A stretch of 64,000 nt of DNA from Skeletonema tropicum (GCA_037178625.1 CM074130.1:2790001-2854000), one strand, 5' to 3'; shown: positions 22,357 through 34,267, counted from the first letter of the stretch. Numbers and translations are program-made. Notes: a model not told the origin generated them from the letters alone.

Positions 22357-24337
22357 ATGAGCTTGGCTAGTATCACCGACGACTATAATGGGCCACTAGA
22401 AGCGGCTCATGCATATACGGACGGCGAAAGATACGATTTTGTAGAATGTGCTGCTACTGGCCAACCCACACTGCACCTCTCACATCAGATACGAGGTCGT
22501 AGCATCGCTTCTACGGACGCTAGTCGTCTGAGCAGTACAAATGAGCTTTTCTAGTTTCGTTACTAACTTTGATGGGCCACTACAAGCGGCTCATGCCCAT
22601 ACTGACGACGATAGATACGATTTGGTACCATGGGGTGCTACTGGCCAACCCACGCTGCACCTCTCACATCAGCTATGAAATGTAGCATCGCTTCTACGGA
22701 CGCTAGTCGTCTGAGCAGTACAAGCGAGCTTGTCTAGTATCACCGCCGACTATAATGGTCTACTACAAGCGGCTCATGCCCATACTGACGACGATAGATA
22801 CGATTTGGTACCATGGGGTGCTGCTGGCCAACCCACACTGCACCTCTCACATCAGCTACGAGATTGCAGCATCGCTTTTACGGACGCTAGTCGTCTGAGC
22901 AGTACAAATGAGCTTGGCTAGTATCACCGACGACTATAATGGGCCACTAGAAGCGGCTCATGCATATACGGACGGCGAAAGATACGATTTTGTAGAATGT
23001 GCTGCTACTGGCCAACCCACACTGCACCTCTCACATCAGCTACGAGGTCGTAGCATCGCTGCTACGGACGCTAGTCGTCTGAGCAGTACAAATGAGCTTG
23101 TCTAGTTTCATTACTAACTTTGATGGGCCACTACAAGCGGCTCATGCCCATACTGACGACGATAGATACGATTTGGTACCATGGGGTGCTACTGGCCAAC
23201 CCACACTGCACCTCTCACATCAGCTACGAGATTGCAGCATCGCTTTTACGGACGCTAGTCGTCTGAACAGTACATATGAGCTTGCCTACTATCACCGACG
23301 ACTATAATGGGCCACTACAAGCGGCTCATGCCCATACTGACGACGATAGATACGATTTTGTAGAATGTGCTGCTACTGGCCAACCCACACTGCACCTCTC
23401 ACATCAGATACGAGGTCGTAGCATCGCTCCTACGGACGCTAGTCGTCTGAGCAGTACAAATGAGCTTGTCTAGTATCTTAACTAACTTTGATGGGCCACT
23501 ACAAGCGGCTCATGCCCATACTGACGACGATAGATACGATTTGGTACCATGGGGTGCTACTGGCCAACCCACGCTGCACCTCTCACATCAGCTATGAAAT
23601 GTAGCATCGCTTCTACGGACGCTTGTCGTCTGAGCAGTACCAATGAGCTTATCTAGTATCACCGACGACTATAATGGGCCACTAGCAGCGGCTCATGCCC
23701 ATACTGACGGCGAAAGATACGATTTTGTAGAATGTGCTGCTACTGGCCAACCCACACTGCACCTCTCACATCAGCTACGAGATTGCAGCATCGCTTTTAC
23801 GGACGCTAGTCGTCTGAGCAGTACAAATGAGCTTGTCTAGTATCTTAACTAACTTTGATGGGCCACTAGAAGCGGCTCATGGCCATACGGACGACGATAG
23901 ATACGATTTGGTACCATGGGGTGCTACTGGCCAACCCACATTGGACCTTTCACATCAGCTATGAAATGTAGCATCGCTTCTACGGACGCTAGTCGTCTGA
24001 GCAGTACAAATGAGCTTGTCTAGTATCTTTACTAACATTTGATGGGCCACTAGAAGCGGCTCATGCCCATTCCGACGACGATAGATACGATATGGCGGAA
24101 TGCGGCGCTGCGGGCCAGCCCCAATAATTAACAGCATTCTTTAATTTTTCCACGTCTGAAACTATTTATCTGATTTTTTTCGGGCATGTTACTACATGAA
24201 AATTTTTTGGAGGTGTCTGATTTTGTTTTGTTTGACATGTTACTTCTATCATTATATCATTTGTGATTGATTTTAAGTTTTTGGGTTAAGTGAGATTGAT
24301 TTCAGCGAGCTTGAGTTCTCACTGATCCTGTATTTTG

Positions 24338-27217
24338 TTAAAAAAAGTTAGCAAATGGTGGAGCTGGGGCATCTCTTCTCTGTATTTTGTATGATTGACG
24401 ATTGAACCATGAATAGATCTTGTCATGCATTCTCCATCTTTGAATATCTTCGGCGTTGGTATCCACGCTTTCCCAGCTGTCTGTATCATCTTCGTTTTGA
24501 TTTGGATCTGGTTCATCACACTCACCGCCTAACTCATCAACTATACCTACATCACTTCCTTCAAAAATCTCTCGAACGAACATGTTATCTTCCTTACTAA
24601 TAGGTGGTCTGAAAGGCGGAAGTCCACACTGGCGTTTGTGACCTTCTTGTTGCAGCTTTTTCCAATGGTCTTTGCAGCAAACCATGGCAACTTTACACCC
24701 ACAAGCTCTTAAAGTTCTCCCTGTTCTCTTTTGAATGTTTTGTTCAAGAATTTGAATTGACTCTTTACCATTCCAGTTACTTGATCTCGAACTTATTTTC
24801 TCTCGATACAGTTCGGACAGTTGAGTCATTTGACATTCATGAGACCAACAACACATTCTCTCGTCATCAAACCATGACCTAGGCAAATATGAACTGACAA
24901 TTTCAACAATGGAGGCAGGAACACCATATCGATGCGCACATAATGCCAAAGAAGAAATTGCATTTCTGAATGGTATTGAAAAAGAGAGATGACTCTGAGG
25001 AGTCCATGGCTTATTCCACTCTCTGATAAGCATTAAAAGAGAGAAATCATAACAAGCAACCAGATGAGAGTATTCGATGAAGCCAACTTCATCTTGTACC
25101 CATTCGTAATCTCGTGGTGGCTCATCATCTTCATCATCTTCTTCCTCTTCTTGAGGAAAGTTCGATATGTAATCAAAGAGGAGCGGCTCTGGATAGATTG
25201 GCAAATGTAGCCAGCAAAGAAAATCTCCATACCCAAAGCCGGCGATGTCCAAATCAACAAGATCTCGCCTGAATAACCCTTTGACAAGGTCTTGTACATC
25301 GCGTGGCGGATGAAATCCAATCATTTGTTCTCTTGTATTTGATCTACTCAGGTGTGAATTTACCAAAGGATGTGCAGACGCATTCGTGATAGCATTAGCA
25401 TACCGAAGCGGGTCGATAACGCTCCTCAATTTGGAGTCAATGTTGTTTTGAGGTAGGTAGCACGCAATAGAATCTGATTCATCTATCATTGTGCAATCCA
25501 GATATGATTCGAGGAGACCACGAACAACTAATCCTGCAAGTTGACGATTAACGAAGTTGGACGGTAATCGAAGCAATATTCTCTCTCCAATATCTACCAA
25601 TATGTTCACGCAGGCGTGGAATGACTGGCATATTTGTTCCTTATCGGCATTGATGCCATCTGTTTTTCCATCTGCGTCATCAAAAAGAGAATCAAGACGC
25701 ATGCGATCTGAAACAGCATGCAGCCTAATGCCGTTCAAAATCGCAGCGAGGAGATGGAAGTGAATTGTCGTGGTGCCAGGATCATCGTCTTCATCCCTTT
25801 CGAGCCCCCCATTGTTCATGAAGTGTAAATTCTGCTTCAGATAGGCTTTCTGGTGGGTTTGTTCGTTCTCAGAGGAATCTGCGATATCTAACTCTTTCAC
25901 AAAGAAAGCACAAATAATGCTTGCATGTTGATTTGTCATATTGCCAATTCCATACCCAATCAGAGTGGAAACTGCTGCTAAAAACTCCCACCAATCGCTG
26001 CAGTAGTGATTGGGCATGTTGACACCCAAGTCATCATCAAGAATATCTCCAGCGTTTTCATGATCAATGTATGATTCATGGCAATACCCTAATATGGTGA
26101 TTACAAGGTGAATAGAATAAAATGAAATGTGAGCTCATCCCAAATGACACGTCATGATACCTCTCATCATCCACCAAATATTCTTACCATCGCATGGTGT
26201 ATATCCGAAAGAGAGCACCGATAACAGCCGTCGAAGACATTCTAATCCACTCTCCTCGTCTTCAGTAGCACTTGAAGAATCAGTGCTACAGAATTTATAA
26301 TCAGCCATTAGGAGGAGTACAGCTCGTGCCAACCGATGATCACTCTGCAGTTCTGAAAGCGAATGCAACAATACTTTAAGGTACAAATGGGATGGCAACT
26401 CTGCTTTTTGTACTGCCGGTGATGAATTCATACCTCTTCGTTCACTGATGATTGTTTGTTCCCACCAAAATAGAAATGTGAAATTCCTTGCCAAATTCCC
26501 ATTCCTTACATAGGGAGAAATTTCTGTATCAGCTAAAACATCACTGTTGCTATCGTCGATATCTTCCCAATTATCACTGCCATCGTCATCTCCTAAGCCA
26601 GCATCCAACATTGGAATGAGAGATATATCCGAAGAGGCTATACGCGTGATTTCTGACCTGGAATCCATCAAGATATTCCAGAAGCGTGGATTACGGTGCA
26701 TTCTCCTACCATTTTGTTGACGAGCAGGCGGCTGATGCAGCTGTTCTTGGTTATTCTCTCGATGGTTGTAATATTTATTTTCATTTGCAAACTGTTCTTT
26801 TCTCTCAAGTGGCATTATTGCATTTCTAATAGCCCATGCAGAGTTTGGAAGGTGACCCTCGATAAAGGCAAGCTCCATAATCTCAACTCCATGTGCATCT
26901 ATTGTTGGAGCTGAAATTTTCCGTCGGATTCCATTAAGGTATCGGTATGGCAACGGTGCAGGAGATGGCGGAATGATAGTGCTTTCCGCACCATTTTCTT
27001 CGCCCCCTAGTCCATCGAAGCAATCCAGCAGTGCATAAAAGGCGTTGTGATAGGGAAAGAGCGTTTCATCTGTAACGACGCCCAAACTGTTGGGTTTATT
27101 GGAGGTACTTTCGTATGCTAGGATTTCCGTCGACCAACTTGCGCTCAAGATGTCAGATGTTCGCTGCAGTTTTCTGCACTCCTCCTGGATCTCAGAGCCT
27201 ACTCCTTGGTTGCTCAT
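24338..27217 (-). CDS. MYND-like zinc-finger protein, two exons
   Basis: Exon 1 is 27217-26188 (ATG, MSNQGVGSEIQEECRK) and exon 2 is 26088-24338. The 99-bp intron has donor GTAAGA and acceptor ATTAG, phase 1, and the junction reads YTPCDG|YCHESYIDHENAG. The product is about 926 aa. Near residue 835 a cysteine/histidine cluster (ACGCKVAMVCCKDHWKKL then GHKRQC) has the C-x-C...C-x(3)-H...H-x(3)-C spacing of MYND-type fingers, which bind proline-rich partners. Upstream segments are helical and acidic (QEEEEDDEDDEPP) with no domain I can name. It diverges from the PERK-like kinase gene across 480 bp. Confidence 0.7.
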
Positions 27218-27697
27218 GATGATGCTCCTGCGTCTGCTTTCCGACTCTGCTGAAGTGTGGATTATGAGTATGATGAAGAGAGATGAAGAGCTTGATGCCG
27301 CTCTGTTTCTGCCTCTTGACTTACTCTTGACTTCGGAAAAAGCAAGAGCAATACTAAGCTAATAAGCTCAAGCGGAGCAGAAGAACGTGACTGCGCAAGT
27401 CGTGTGTTTCTCACTACCTTTCTCTTCCTCTTTCCTCTCCTTTCTCATAATTTCCACTGTGGAATTCGAGGTGTCGTCACAATGGCGAGCGCCTCCTACA
27501 GTCGCCCCCTCCCTAGAGAGCCGCCCGCCCCTACCCCTAAGTACTCTTCTCGTCGTATCCACTGGCCCAGTAGCCTTCTGTTAAATCAGTAGCTTCCGCC
27601 GTGCATAGTCCGAGCCGCGATAAAAGGCCAGTTATTATCGCTGCAAGCGTGTGTTGAAAAAAGACATAAGAAGTGTATCTTTCATCAACCAGTCTTA
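27218..27697. promoter_or_regulatory. Divergent promoter region
   Basis: Separates the ATGs of the MYND-like gene (leftward) and the kinase gene (rightward). A TATA-like GATAAAAGG at about 27618-27626 stands about 75 bp before the kinase ATG. Overlapping open frames at 27368-27592 are mutual shadows and are not called. Confidence 0.35.
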
Positions 27698-30600
27698 ATG
27701 AGTGACTCCTCGTACAAGATATCAAATAATGAAGAAGAGGAAACGATCGCCACTTCATTCTTTGACGAGGATGAAAATGATATTGGCAGCAGTGGTGACG
27801 ATAACGTAAGAGCCGCCTCTTCACTTCTATCTCAAGAGAGTTTGGATGATAACGGACATGACGATGACGAGGGCACAACATCAACAATAACGGTCAGGAA
27901 GCCACCGTCATCTATGCCGGTCATATCGTCGTCTTCATCACGGCCAGGAAAGAGGCGACATCCACCACCATCTCTGCCAACCTTGTCTTCGAAAACGAGT
28001 ACTGCTAATTCGCCCATCACATCACGTCTAAAGGATCATTTTGAGACACAAACGTCAGATTGGTCGACTCCTCCTCCATCGACTGTTCCAACAATTGCGG
28101 CTGATCCTCCTGGTGATGACTTTCAGCAACAGCAACAAGAGGAGATGAACAATTCACATCATCACCACAACAATGAACAGCAACGAACAAAGTCTGTCTC
28201 GGCAGCCTCACTGGTTGTATGCGGAGTTGATGGGACAGTATACACTTTGGATGCATATACGGGACAATTACGGGGAATGTTTGCGTCTGGGGCAGCGTTG
28301 GTCTATTCATCATCACCCGATGAGGATTCAGGTGATGGTAGTACTGATGACGATACAGATTTTTCTCAGGGAGGCTCCTCCTCGTCGCCTTTCAACGACG
28401 AAGAAAGCAATGCTATTGCAAATACTTCTCCTCGATGGAAAGAACGGATTGTGCCTGGTCTAGATGGTAGATTATACAATCTTTTCGAAATGGATGATGG
28501 TATTGACGATGATAATGATTCAGAAAATTATTCTAATGATGAAGGCGAATGCGATGAAGATGGAGTCTGCGAAGAGGAGTCAAACAAGAATATCATGCCA
28601 CATTTGGGTTCGTACAATCTATCGCCTCTACCAATCAGTGTCATGGATGTCGTTGACTCGCCAATATCTACTTGTCGACCAGTAGATGATCCATCGCAGC
28701 CAAAACAATGTGGCATCGTAGTGGGATCGAAAAAGACAACTGTGTATGCAATTGACCCGACGACGGGTAAGGTTCAATGGACACAAGATCCACAAGGACG
28801 AGGTGGTGGGAGAGGTTTTACGACTCATCCACCGCCGAATAAGTCATCAACAGTGCTCCTTCAGCGAGAGGATTATGCTGTGCGGCATTTAAATACTGAC
28901 GGAGGAGGAGAGGTGTGGAAAGTGGAGTTGGGAAGGTTCTCTGCTTTGGATTTCGATGTTGATGCTCATGATCGAGGTGGCAATCGAGCTACCGAGGAGG
29001 AGGAGTATGATGATTTGGATGAAAGAGAGGATGCCCATGTAGTTGGAGGTTCTAGACGAGGATCTGCAGCTGCTGCGGCGAACTTGAATCGGAAGAACAA
29101 AAAGACTTCACCAATACTGGGTGGAACGAGAAAGCATGGAGCACTTCATGAACACAAGGAACATCTTCATGAAAGCAAAATGTTTCATGAAGATGACTTT
29201 AATGATCATTCTCATTTCCGAGGATTTCCATCGGTAGCGTTTGGAGAGGTGAGCCATTCATATTTGCGTATTAATTTTATCACTTTACTTTCCTTTGCTC
29301 ATTTAACCTTGATGATATTTCATCGAACAAAATAGGATGGTACCACTCTCATGGCTGCGGACGGAATCAGCGGAGAGTTGCTGTGGAAAGTGAAGGTAGA
29401 GAGTGTTGTTGCTGCGGTATATGGTGTTGGAAAGGAAAGTACTTGGATCCCTCTCGAGGTCATTGACGAGTCTGATGTATTCACCCATGGACACAGCAAT
29501 CCGGTAAGTCGGCAGGGCTCTGGTCTGTTGGGAACTTCTTCCTCGTCGGTATCATTGGCAGCAAGCAACAGTGGAGGAGGTCTTGTTCCATACGGGGAAT
29601 CTGATCAATTTCACCGATTGGGTCGCTATCAAACAAGTATATTTGTGTCGTCAAAATTTGATCCACTTGGTTTGGATTCGTCTTCGTTCTCTGAAAACGA
29701 ATACGAGGAGCTTCATATTGATCCAGAATTGCCTCTCCAACCTCCGACAAATATTCGCGCTGATGGATTTTCTCTAGCTGATTCTTCCATTTTATCCGGA
29801 AAGACACCGGATATCATGTTAGACCAATCCCACAGTACAGAACATGGCCTGTATTTGACATGGTCGATTGTGTACGGGATTGTCGCTGTTTTAATTGCAG
29901 TGATTGTGTTTGTCAGGACAAAATACGTGAGACAGAAACGAAAATGGGAAAACACACCAAGTCTTGACCCTACGACAGCGCCAAGTGGAAGTGAAGATGG
30001 TGTTGGAAGGGACCGCTCACTGAATTCTGATGGAATTCTGTTGCCTCCTGCAGCTCCACGCGTCAATAATATGGATCGAATGTGGCGGTCGCAGGATCGT
30101 CAACCTGTCTCACGCAGCTTGAGTCTTGGAGCAATGACATCTCCCAGTGGCGCTTATGAAAGTAAGCATTTCATCTCCGTTGCAGCACAAGATAATGACA
30201 ATGTCTCAATGCCTATCCTGAACAACGAAAAATCCAACGCAACCACGACGGCGGCAACGCCCACCATCTCTGGAATTCCAGCAATTAATCACGCTAATAC
30301 GCTTCCTGAAGACAGTTCTTCTGATAAGGCACAGTTACAGAAGCCTGACAACATCGATGGAATACCGCTTGTGAGGTACCCAAGATTTCAATCTGAGTTC
30401 GATCAAAAAAATCCTCTTGGTAGAGGGGGTTTTGGGACAGTGTTTCAATGTGAAAATGCTCTAGATGGCAGCCAATATGCTATTAAAAAGATACGGATCA
30501 AATCTCAGCTTGATTTGGATGGGAAGGTCACTAAACGATTCTCGCAAAAGTTACATCGTGTGTTGCGCGAGGTCAAGATATTGGCTCTTCTAGATCATGC

Positions 30601-32288
30601 CAACATCGTTCGATACTGTAAGTAATGATCTTGCGGCAGTGCTATTGATCTTTCTCTTTCAAATTGCTCATTTTACATCTGATTTATGTTGCTCCCCCAC
30701 AGATACTGCATGGCTTGAAGCAGATGACGGTAGCAAAAACGACGACGAAGAGACAAATATCACTCAATCTACACTTGACAGGAAAACGTCAGGTTTCTTC
30801 TCCGGCAGCCTCTTTGGTTTTGGATCTACTTCTAAACATACCTACCAACCTTACAGTCCAACACCGCATGTTCAACAGCGTTCAGCTGCAGGAATTTTTG
30901 GTTCATATGTAACAAAATCCAATCCTCTTGGCTGGAATAATTTTGGAAGTTTCCGGCTAGATGAATCAAAATCAGAAATGGACATTTCGGGAGACAACTT
31001 TGACACTACACATGAAGAAGATGATATTGGGTTTACTTGGGAAAGGAGTAGCGATGTTACAGCAGATCAGTCGCTTGCTGGTGTGAAACGGTGTACAAGT
31101 GAGCTCATAAAAGAAGTGGTTGATGAGGAAGAGAGTGAGTCAGATTCGGATTCAGGAGTAAGCAGTGTAGATGATGACGAAGAAAGTGCTGATGATGATA
31201 GCAGCTCAAGTGAATCAGATAATGACATGATTAGTACAGCAGAGAAAGAGGTCAAACTTGTTGAACCAGAAAAGGAGGAATGTGCAGTAAAAACTGATGT
31301 AGCTGCAGAAGCAAGATTTATTTTATACATCCAAATGCAACTTTGCAGTGCCCAAACTCTAGATGACTTTCTCAAGAACCACGAACAACGTGTTGGAAGT
31401 ATCTCGCCCTCGGTGGCAATGGCCAATGAATACATGGTTGATATTCCTCTGGCTCTTCGATTATTCAAACAAATTACTAACGGTGTAAAGTATGTACACA
31501 AGCAAGGCCTCATCCATCGCGACTTGAAACCACAGAATTGTTTCATTGATGAGGCAGGAAATGTAAAAGTTGGCGACTTTGGCTTGAGTCGTGAAAATTC
31601 CAATGCTCCTGGCGCAATCACTGACGATAACTCGGTACAAGGCGATGCAGACGATGCAGCACAACCCATCGGCATGATGGACGCAGAGAACACTGCAGGA
31701 GTTGGAACAAGGGCGTACGCATCTCCGGAACAAATGAGAGGATCAAAATATGATGCGAGTACGGACATTTATTCCCTTGGGATCATGCTCTTTGAATTGT
31801 GTTATCCAATGTACACTGCAATGGAAAGATGTCAACGTTTTGGTGACATCAGAAAGCAAAAATTTCCTCCCTATTGGATAAATTCAGTGCAGAACACCTT
31901 CCCCAAAATGCACGAACTCCTCGTCTGTATGCTATCAGAATCTGCTGCAGAGCGACCTTCGGCCAATGAAGTATTTGATGAAATTGATTCGTTGCTTAGC
32001 GAATATTCTGTGCAGTCATTGGATAAGGCTTGGGGAAAGAAAGAGGGAGCAATTTTGCTTCGTGTTGAAGCTGATGATCATCCAGATATTTTGTCTCAAT
32101 GCAACGCAATAATTAAGGATGCAGCACCGTCAGCAACAATGTTACAGTATGGTCTTAGAGGCCAAGCGTCAAAAGCGATTATAGAGTTTGCGCTGGAAGC
32201 AGCCAACGCAGAAGAAGATGTTGCCGAGAAGATAAAATCTGCTCTGTGCAAAAACGAAATGTCAGTGAGACAAATCTTTGCTACGTAA
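27698..32288 (+). CDS. PERK/PEK-like eIF2alpha kinase, membrane-anchored, three exons
   Basis: Exons are 27698-29248, 29336-30617 and 30703-32288, with introns of 87 and 85 bp (GTGAGC, GTAAGT donors); the product is about 1472 aa. The N-terminal half has beta-propeller-like strands of PQQ/IRE1-PERK luminal type: VVCGVDGTVYTLDAYTGQL, VYAIDPTTGKVQW and LMAADGISGELLWKV. A single membrane helix lies near residue 690-712 (IVYGIVAVLIAVIVFV). The kinase domain follows: LGRGGFGTVFQ near 878, AIKK, then NIVRYYTAWLE across the second splice junction, a long acidic insert of about 200 residues, IHRDLKPQN near 1216, VGDFGLS, and GTRAYASPEQ. Glycine loop, catalytic Asp and DFG are intact. Insert and topology match PERK, which phosphorylates eIF2alpha under ER stress. 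No clear signal peptide precedes the acidic N terminus. Confidence 0.85.
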
Positions 32289-32558
32289 TTTGTAGTGGTC
32301 GCTCTGTAATGTCTAAGCCAGATTTCAACACTGCTTTCGTTTCGATTGTTCAAGGTGGATTATGTTGAAAGGTGAAAAAGTCACTAAGCCAATAACCGGA
32401 TACCCGATTCAATTCATGGGGCATCCCAGGCTCTGCTTGGTCGTGCAGGTTGTCAGGCGCTCATCATTTAAACTTAAATTATGTTGATGATCGAGGTATA
32501 TTTTTCATGATGTACAAAGCTCCTTGAGGAATTCGTCATAGATACGATAGAATGAATC

Positions 32559-33134
32559 ATGTCATATTACGACCCTAATCATCCGGATGCAGACTGGAGT
32601 GGATATGTCTCTATTTCTTCTCGAAAGCATGTTCAAGAACCAAAGCGTGGCGACGAGGATCAGTGGAAACCTAGTAAACGCATTGTTATTGCACCCAAGA
32701 GCAATGACTCCACATTGGATTTGATTGGTGGACCCGTTCCCAAGGACGATCCATCAACACTTGATTCGTGCAACTGGCAATCCGAAGCGCAAGCAGCTTC
32801 GGTGCGAACGAAGACCATGGTTGACCAACTGACTGAGACAGGAAGGTCGCAGATTCGGTACAAAAACAAGAAACTAGGCATGCCAGCTTCGACGTTCTCA
32901 GGAAATGATACTGTTGCTGCAAGTCTGATTGAAGATCCCTACTATATACTGGACAGTGCAGATGAGCCTTTGGAGAGAAGAGAGATTGGTCACGTACCGC
33001 TTTCTGATGATCCCAACTTGAACTTAGTAGGGTATCGACAAGTTACTAAGACTTCTCTGCTGGCAAGTTTGGGGAAGGAATTGTATGCTTCTACTCCGTC
33101 ATTAGTAGACAGACAAAGAATAGCTTCAGAATAG
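32559..33134 (+). CDS. Conserved-looking hypothetical protein
   Basis: 191 aa starting MSYYDPNHPDADWSGYVS at a clear ATG. It is hydrophilic, without signal peptide, membrane helix or coiled coil. Segments such as STLDLIGGPVPKDDP and DDPNLNLVGYRQV look like a repeated short motif (D-x-L-x-L-[IV]-G). I recognise no family. It lies 270 bp after the kinase gene on the same strand and converges with the SET-domain gene, leaving 95 bp between stops. Confidence 0.6.
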   Translation: MSYYDPNHPDADWSGYVSISSRKHVQEPKRGDEDQWKPSKRIVIAPKSNDSTLDLIGGPVPKDDPSTLDSCNWQSEAQAASVRTKTMVDQLTETGRSQIRYKNKKLGMPASTFSGNDTVAASLIEDPYYILDSADEPLERREIGHVPLSDDPNLNLVGYRQVTKTSLLASLGKELYASTPSLVDRQRIASE

Positions 33135-33229
33135 CTAGGGGATATGAGTAGAAATAAAGTATCTGGCCTCTAGATTCTGGCTCGATTATATCATACTGAA
33201 ATTGAATTTTATAGCGTCAAGTTTACCGA

Positions 33230-34267
33230 TTACAAGGCATTGAAAGCTTCATCTAGAGCAGACGACTCATTAGCATACCCTGTTGCTGCCAATGCCATAG
33301 CTTTTTGTAGATCTCTAGCCGATTCTACAATTTGCTCCTGTAACTTTTCCGTCATCACCGCAACATCTGCATCGTCAGGATCTTCCACACTTCCCAACCA
33401 ATAAACTACGCCATAACTGGTGAAGAGCTCCTCGCCTTTTTTCACCTTTTTTGTCGTTATCGTAGCAAGTATTGGGCTCGGCCCGAAAGGAATATGGCAG
33501 CAATTTTTCGCTTTTGTGGATTGGAAATAATACTGCTCAATACTTTCTCCATTAATTTTTGTATTTAAGAGCGAAGAACCGTCGTTGATGAAATGCGATG
33601 TCCATATACCATCCAATTCATCGTTTCGATTAGGATTCACATCTAGGTACAAAGGTGGCGTCATCTCATCTTTACTCTCGTCAAACAAAGAAGAAAGCAG
33701 TGACTGTCTCTGAAAAAGTGGTTGATCTGTTGCATGCAAGTATGGTGAATTGCCATGTGGATTAGCTTGAAAATAGAGCTCATCCTCGTTGCTTCCAGCA
33801 ATGAACATTGAGAGATCTTGCATTTCATCGCTTGCTCCATCATCTGCCGGTGGAGCGACTAACTCATAGCCAAGAGCATGGGCTGGATAGAGGCCAACTA
33901 TTGTACCTGCCTTGATGTTTTTGGTTGCAAATAGTCCTTTCCCAGCTTGTTCTCCAAGAGAAGATGGTCCAACTTTTGTTAGTTGTTTTACCTGCTGACG
34001 CAATCGTTGTAGTGATGGCGATGATGCAAATATTTGATCAGATGTTGCCTTGTTTGTGGCAATCGATGTTCGTCGTAGCCCCTCACTTAGTAGAGGAAGA
34101 AACGGATTGCTTTGAATAGTAACGGTCGTTGTTTCTGATTGTGATTCTTCGGAAGAACTGATCGATGATGTTGATGTACGAAAGCAGTTCTGGTTGCTAC
34201 TTGGAGCGAAAGCAGCAGCAACCGCTGGAATGATTAGCAGCGTAATCAGCATGACGATTGCTTTCAT
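33230..34267 (-). CDS. Plastid-targeted SET-domain protein
   Basis: 345 aa. It begins with a signal peptide (MKAIVMLITLLIIPAVAAAFAPSS) whose AAAFAP matches the diatom ASAFAP import motif, so plastid import is likely. The SET fold is marked by GKGLFATKNIKAGTIVGLYP (SET-N, near residue 110), SHFINDGSS in place of the usual N-H-S/C block, and KKGEELFTSYG (SET-C). SET proteins transfer methyl groups from S-adenosylmethionine to lysines. The Tyr of the SET-C motif is present; the substitution in the central motif makes activity uncertain. A substrate cannot be named. Confidence 0.75.
   Translation of the reverse strand: MKAIVMLITLLIIPAVAAAFAPSSNQNCFRTSTSSISSSEESQSETTTVTIQSNPFLPLLSEGLRRTSIATNKATSDQIFASSPSLQRLRQQVKQLTKVGPSSLGEQAGKGLFATKNIKAGTIVGLYPAHALGYELVAPPADDGASDEMQDLSMFIAGSNEDELYFQANPHGNSPYLHATDQPLFQRQSLLSSLFDESKDEMTPPLYLDVNPNRNDELDGIWTSHFINDGSSLLNTKINGESIEQYYFQSTKAKNCCHIPFGPSPILATITTKKVKKGEELFTSYGVVYWLGSVEDPDDADVAVMTEKLQEQIVESARDLQKAMALAATGYANESSALDEAFNAL

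Larger units (their letters stand above)
13721..23840 (+). other. Chain of overlapping 65-codon ORFs inside the satellite
   Basis: Most B and A-type monomers hold an ORF reading MSL-SIT-DYNGPL-AAHAHTD...GQPTLHLSHQLR...SSTNEL. Each ORF is 198 nt in a 184-nt repeat, so its TAG lies 14 nt inside the next one, within ATGAGCTTGNCTAG. 184 is not a multiple of 3, so successive ORFs step through all three frames. C monomers stop early at a TGA, and A monomers of the trimers lack the ATG. Whether anything is translated is unknown; I do not call these genes. The frame may descend from a coding fragment, because the outermost monomer at 24010 reads DGPLEAAHAHSDDDRYD and ends QPQ-stop. Confidence 0.5.
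13465..24127. repeat. Satellite array: about 58 monomers of about 184 bp in higher-order units
   Basis: A tandem array of 183-184-bp monomers, counted from the recurring ACAAATGAGCTT at 13521, 13721, 13905, 14089, 14273, 14457, 14641, 14825, 15008 and so on to about 24010. Three classes recur: B (184 bp, contains GAAAGATACGATTTTGTAG), C (183 bp, CATCAGCTATGAAATG with one base lost) and A (184 bp, start ATG changed to GCG). B-C-A form a 551-bp trimer repeated almost identically ten times from 14641 to 20150. The first monomer (200 bp) and the last ones are clearly diverged while the middle is homogenised, as expected from unequal exchange. Copy number may be an assembly estimate. Confidence 0.95.

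Noticed and set aside
13465..24127. CRISPR-like array
   Set aside because: The units are contiguous 184-bp repeats without distinct spacers, in a eukaryotic context.
13465..24127. One giant repeat protein encoded by the array
   Set aside because: Neither 184, 551 nor 1103 is a multiple of 3, and every monomer carries a stop in each continuing frame.
31067..31768. 233-codon minus-strand ORF
   Set aside because: Antisense shadow of the acidic insert and kinase domain; rich in S and L as expected from reversed acidic codons.
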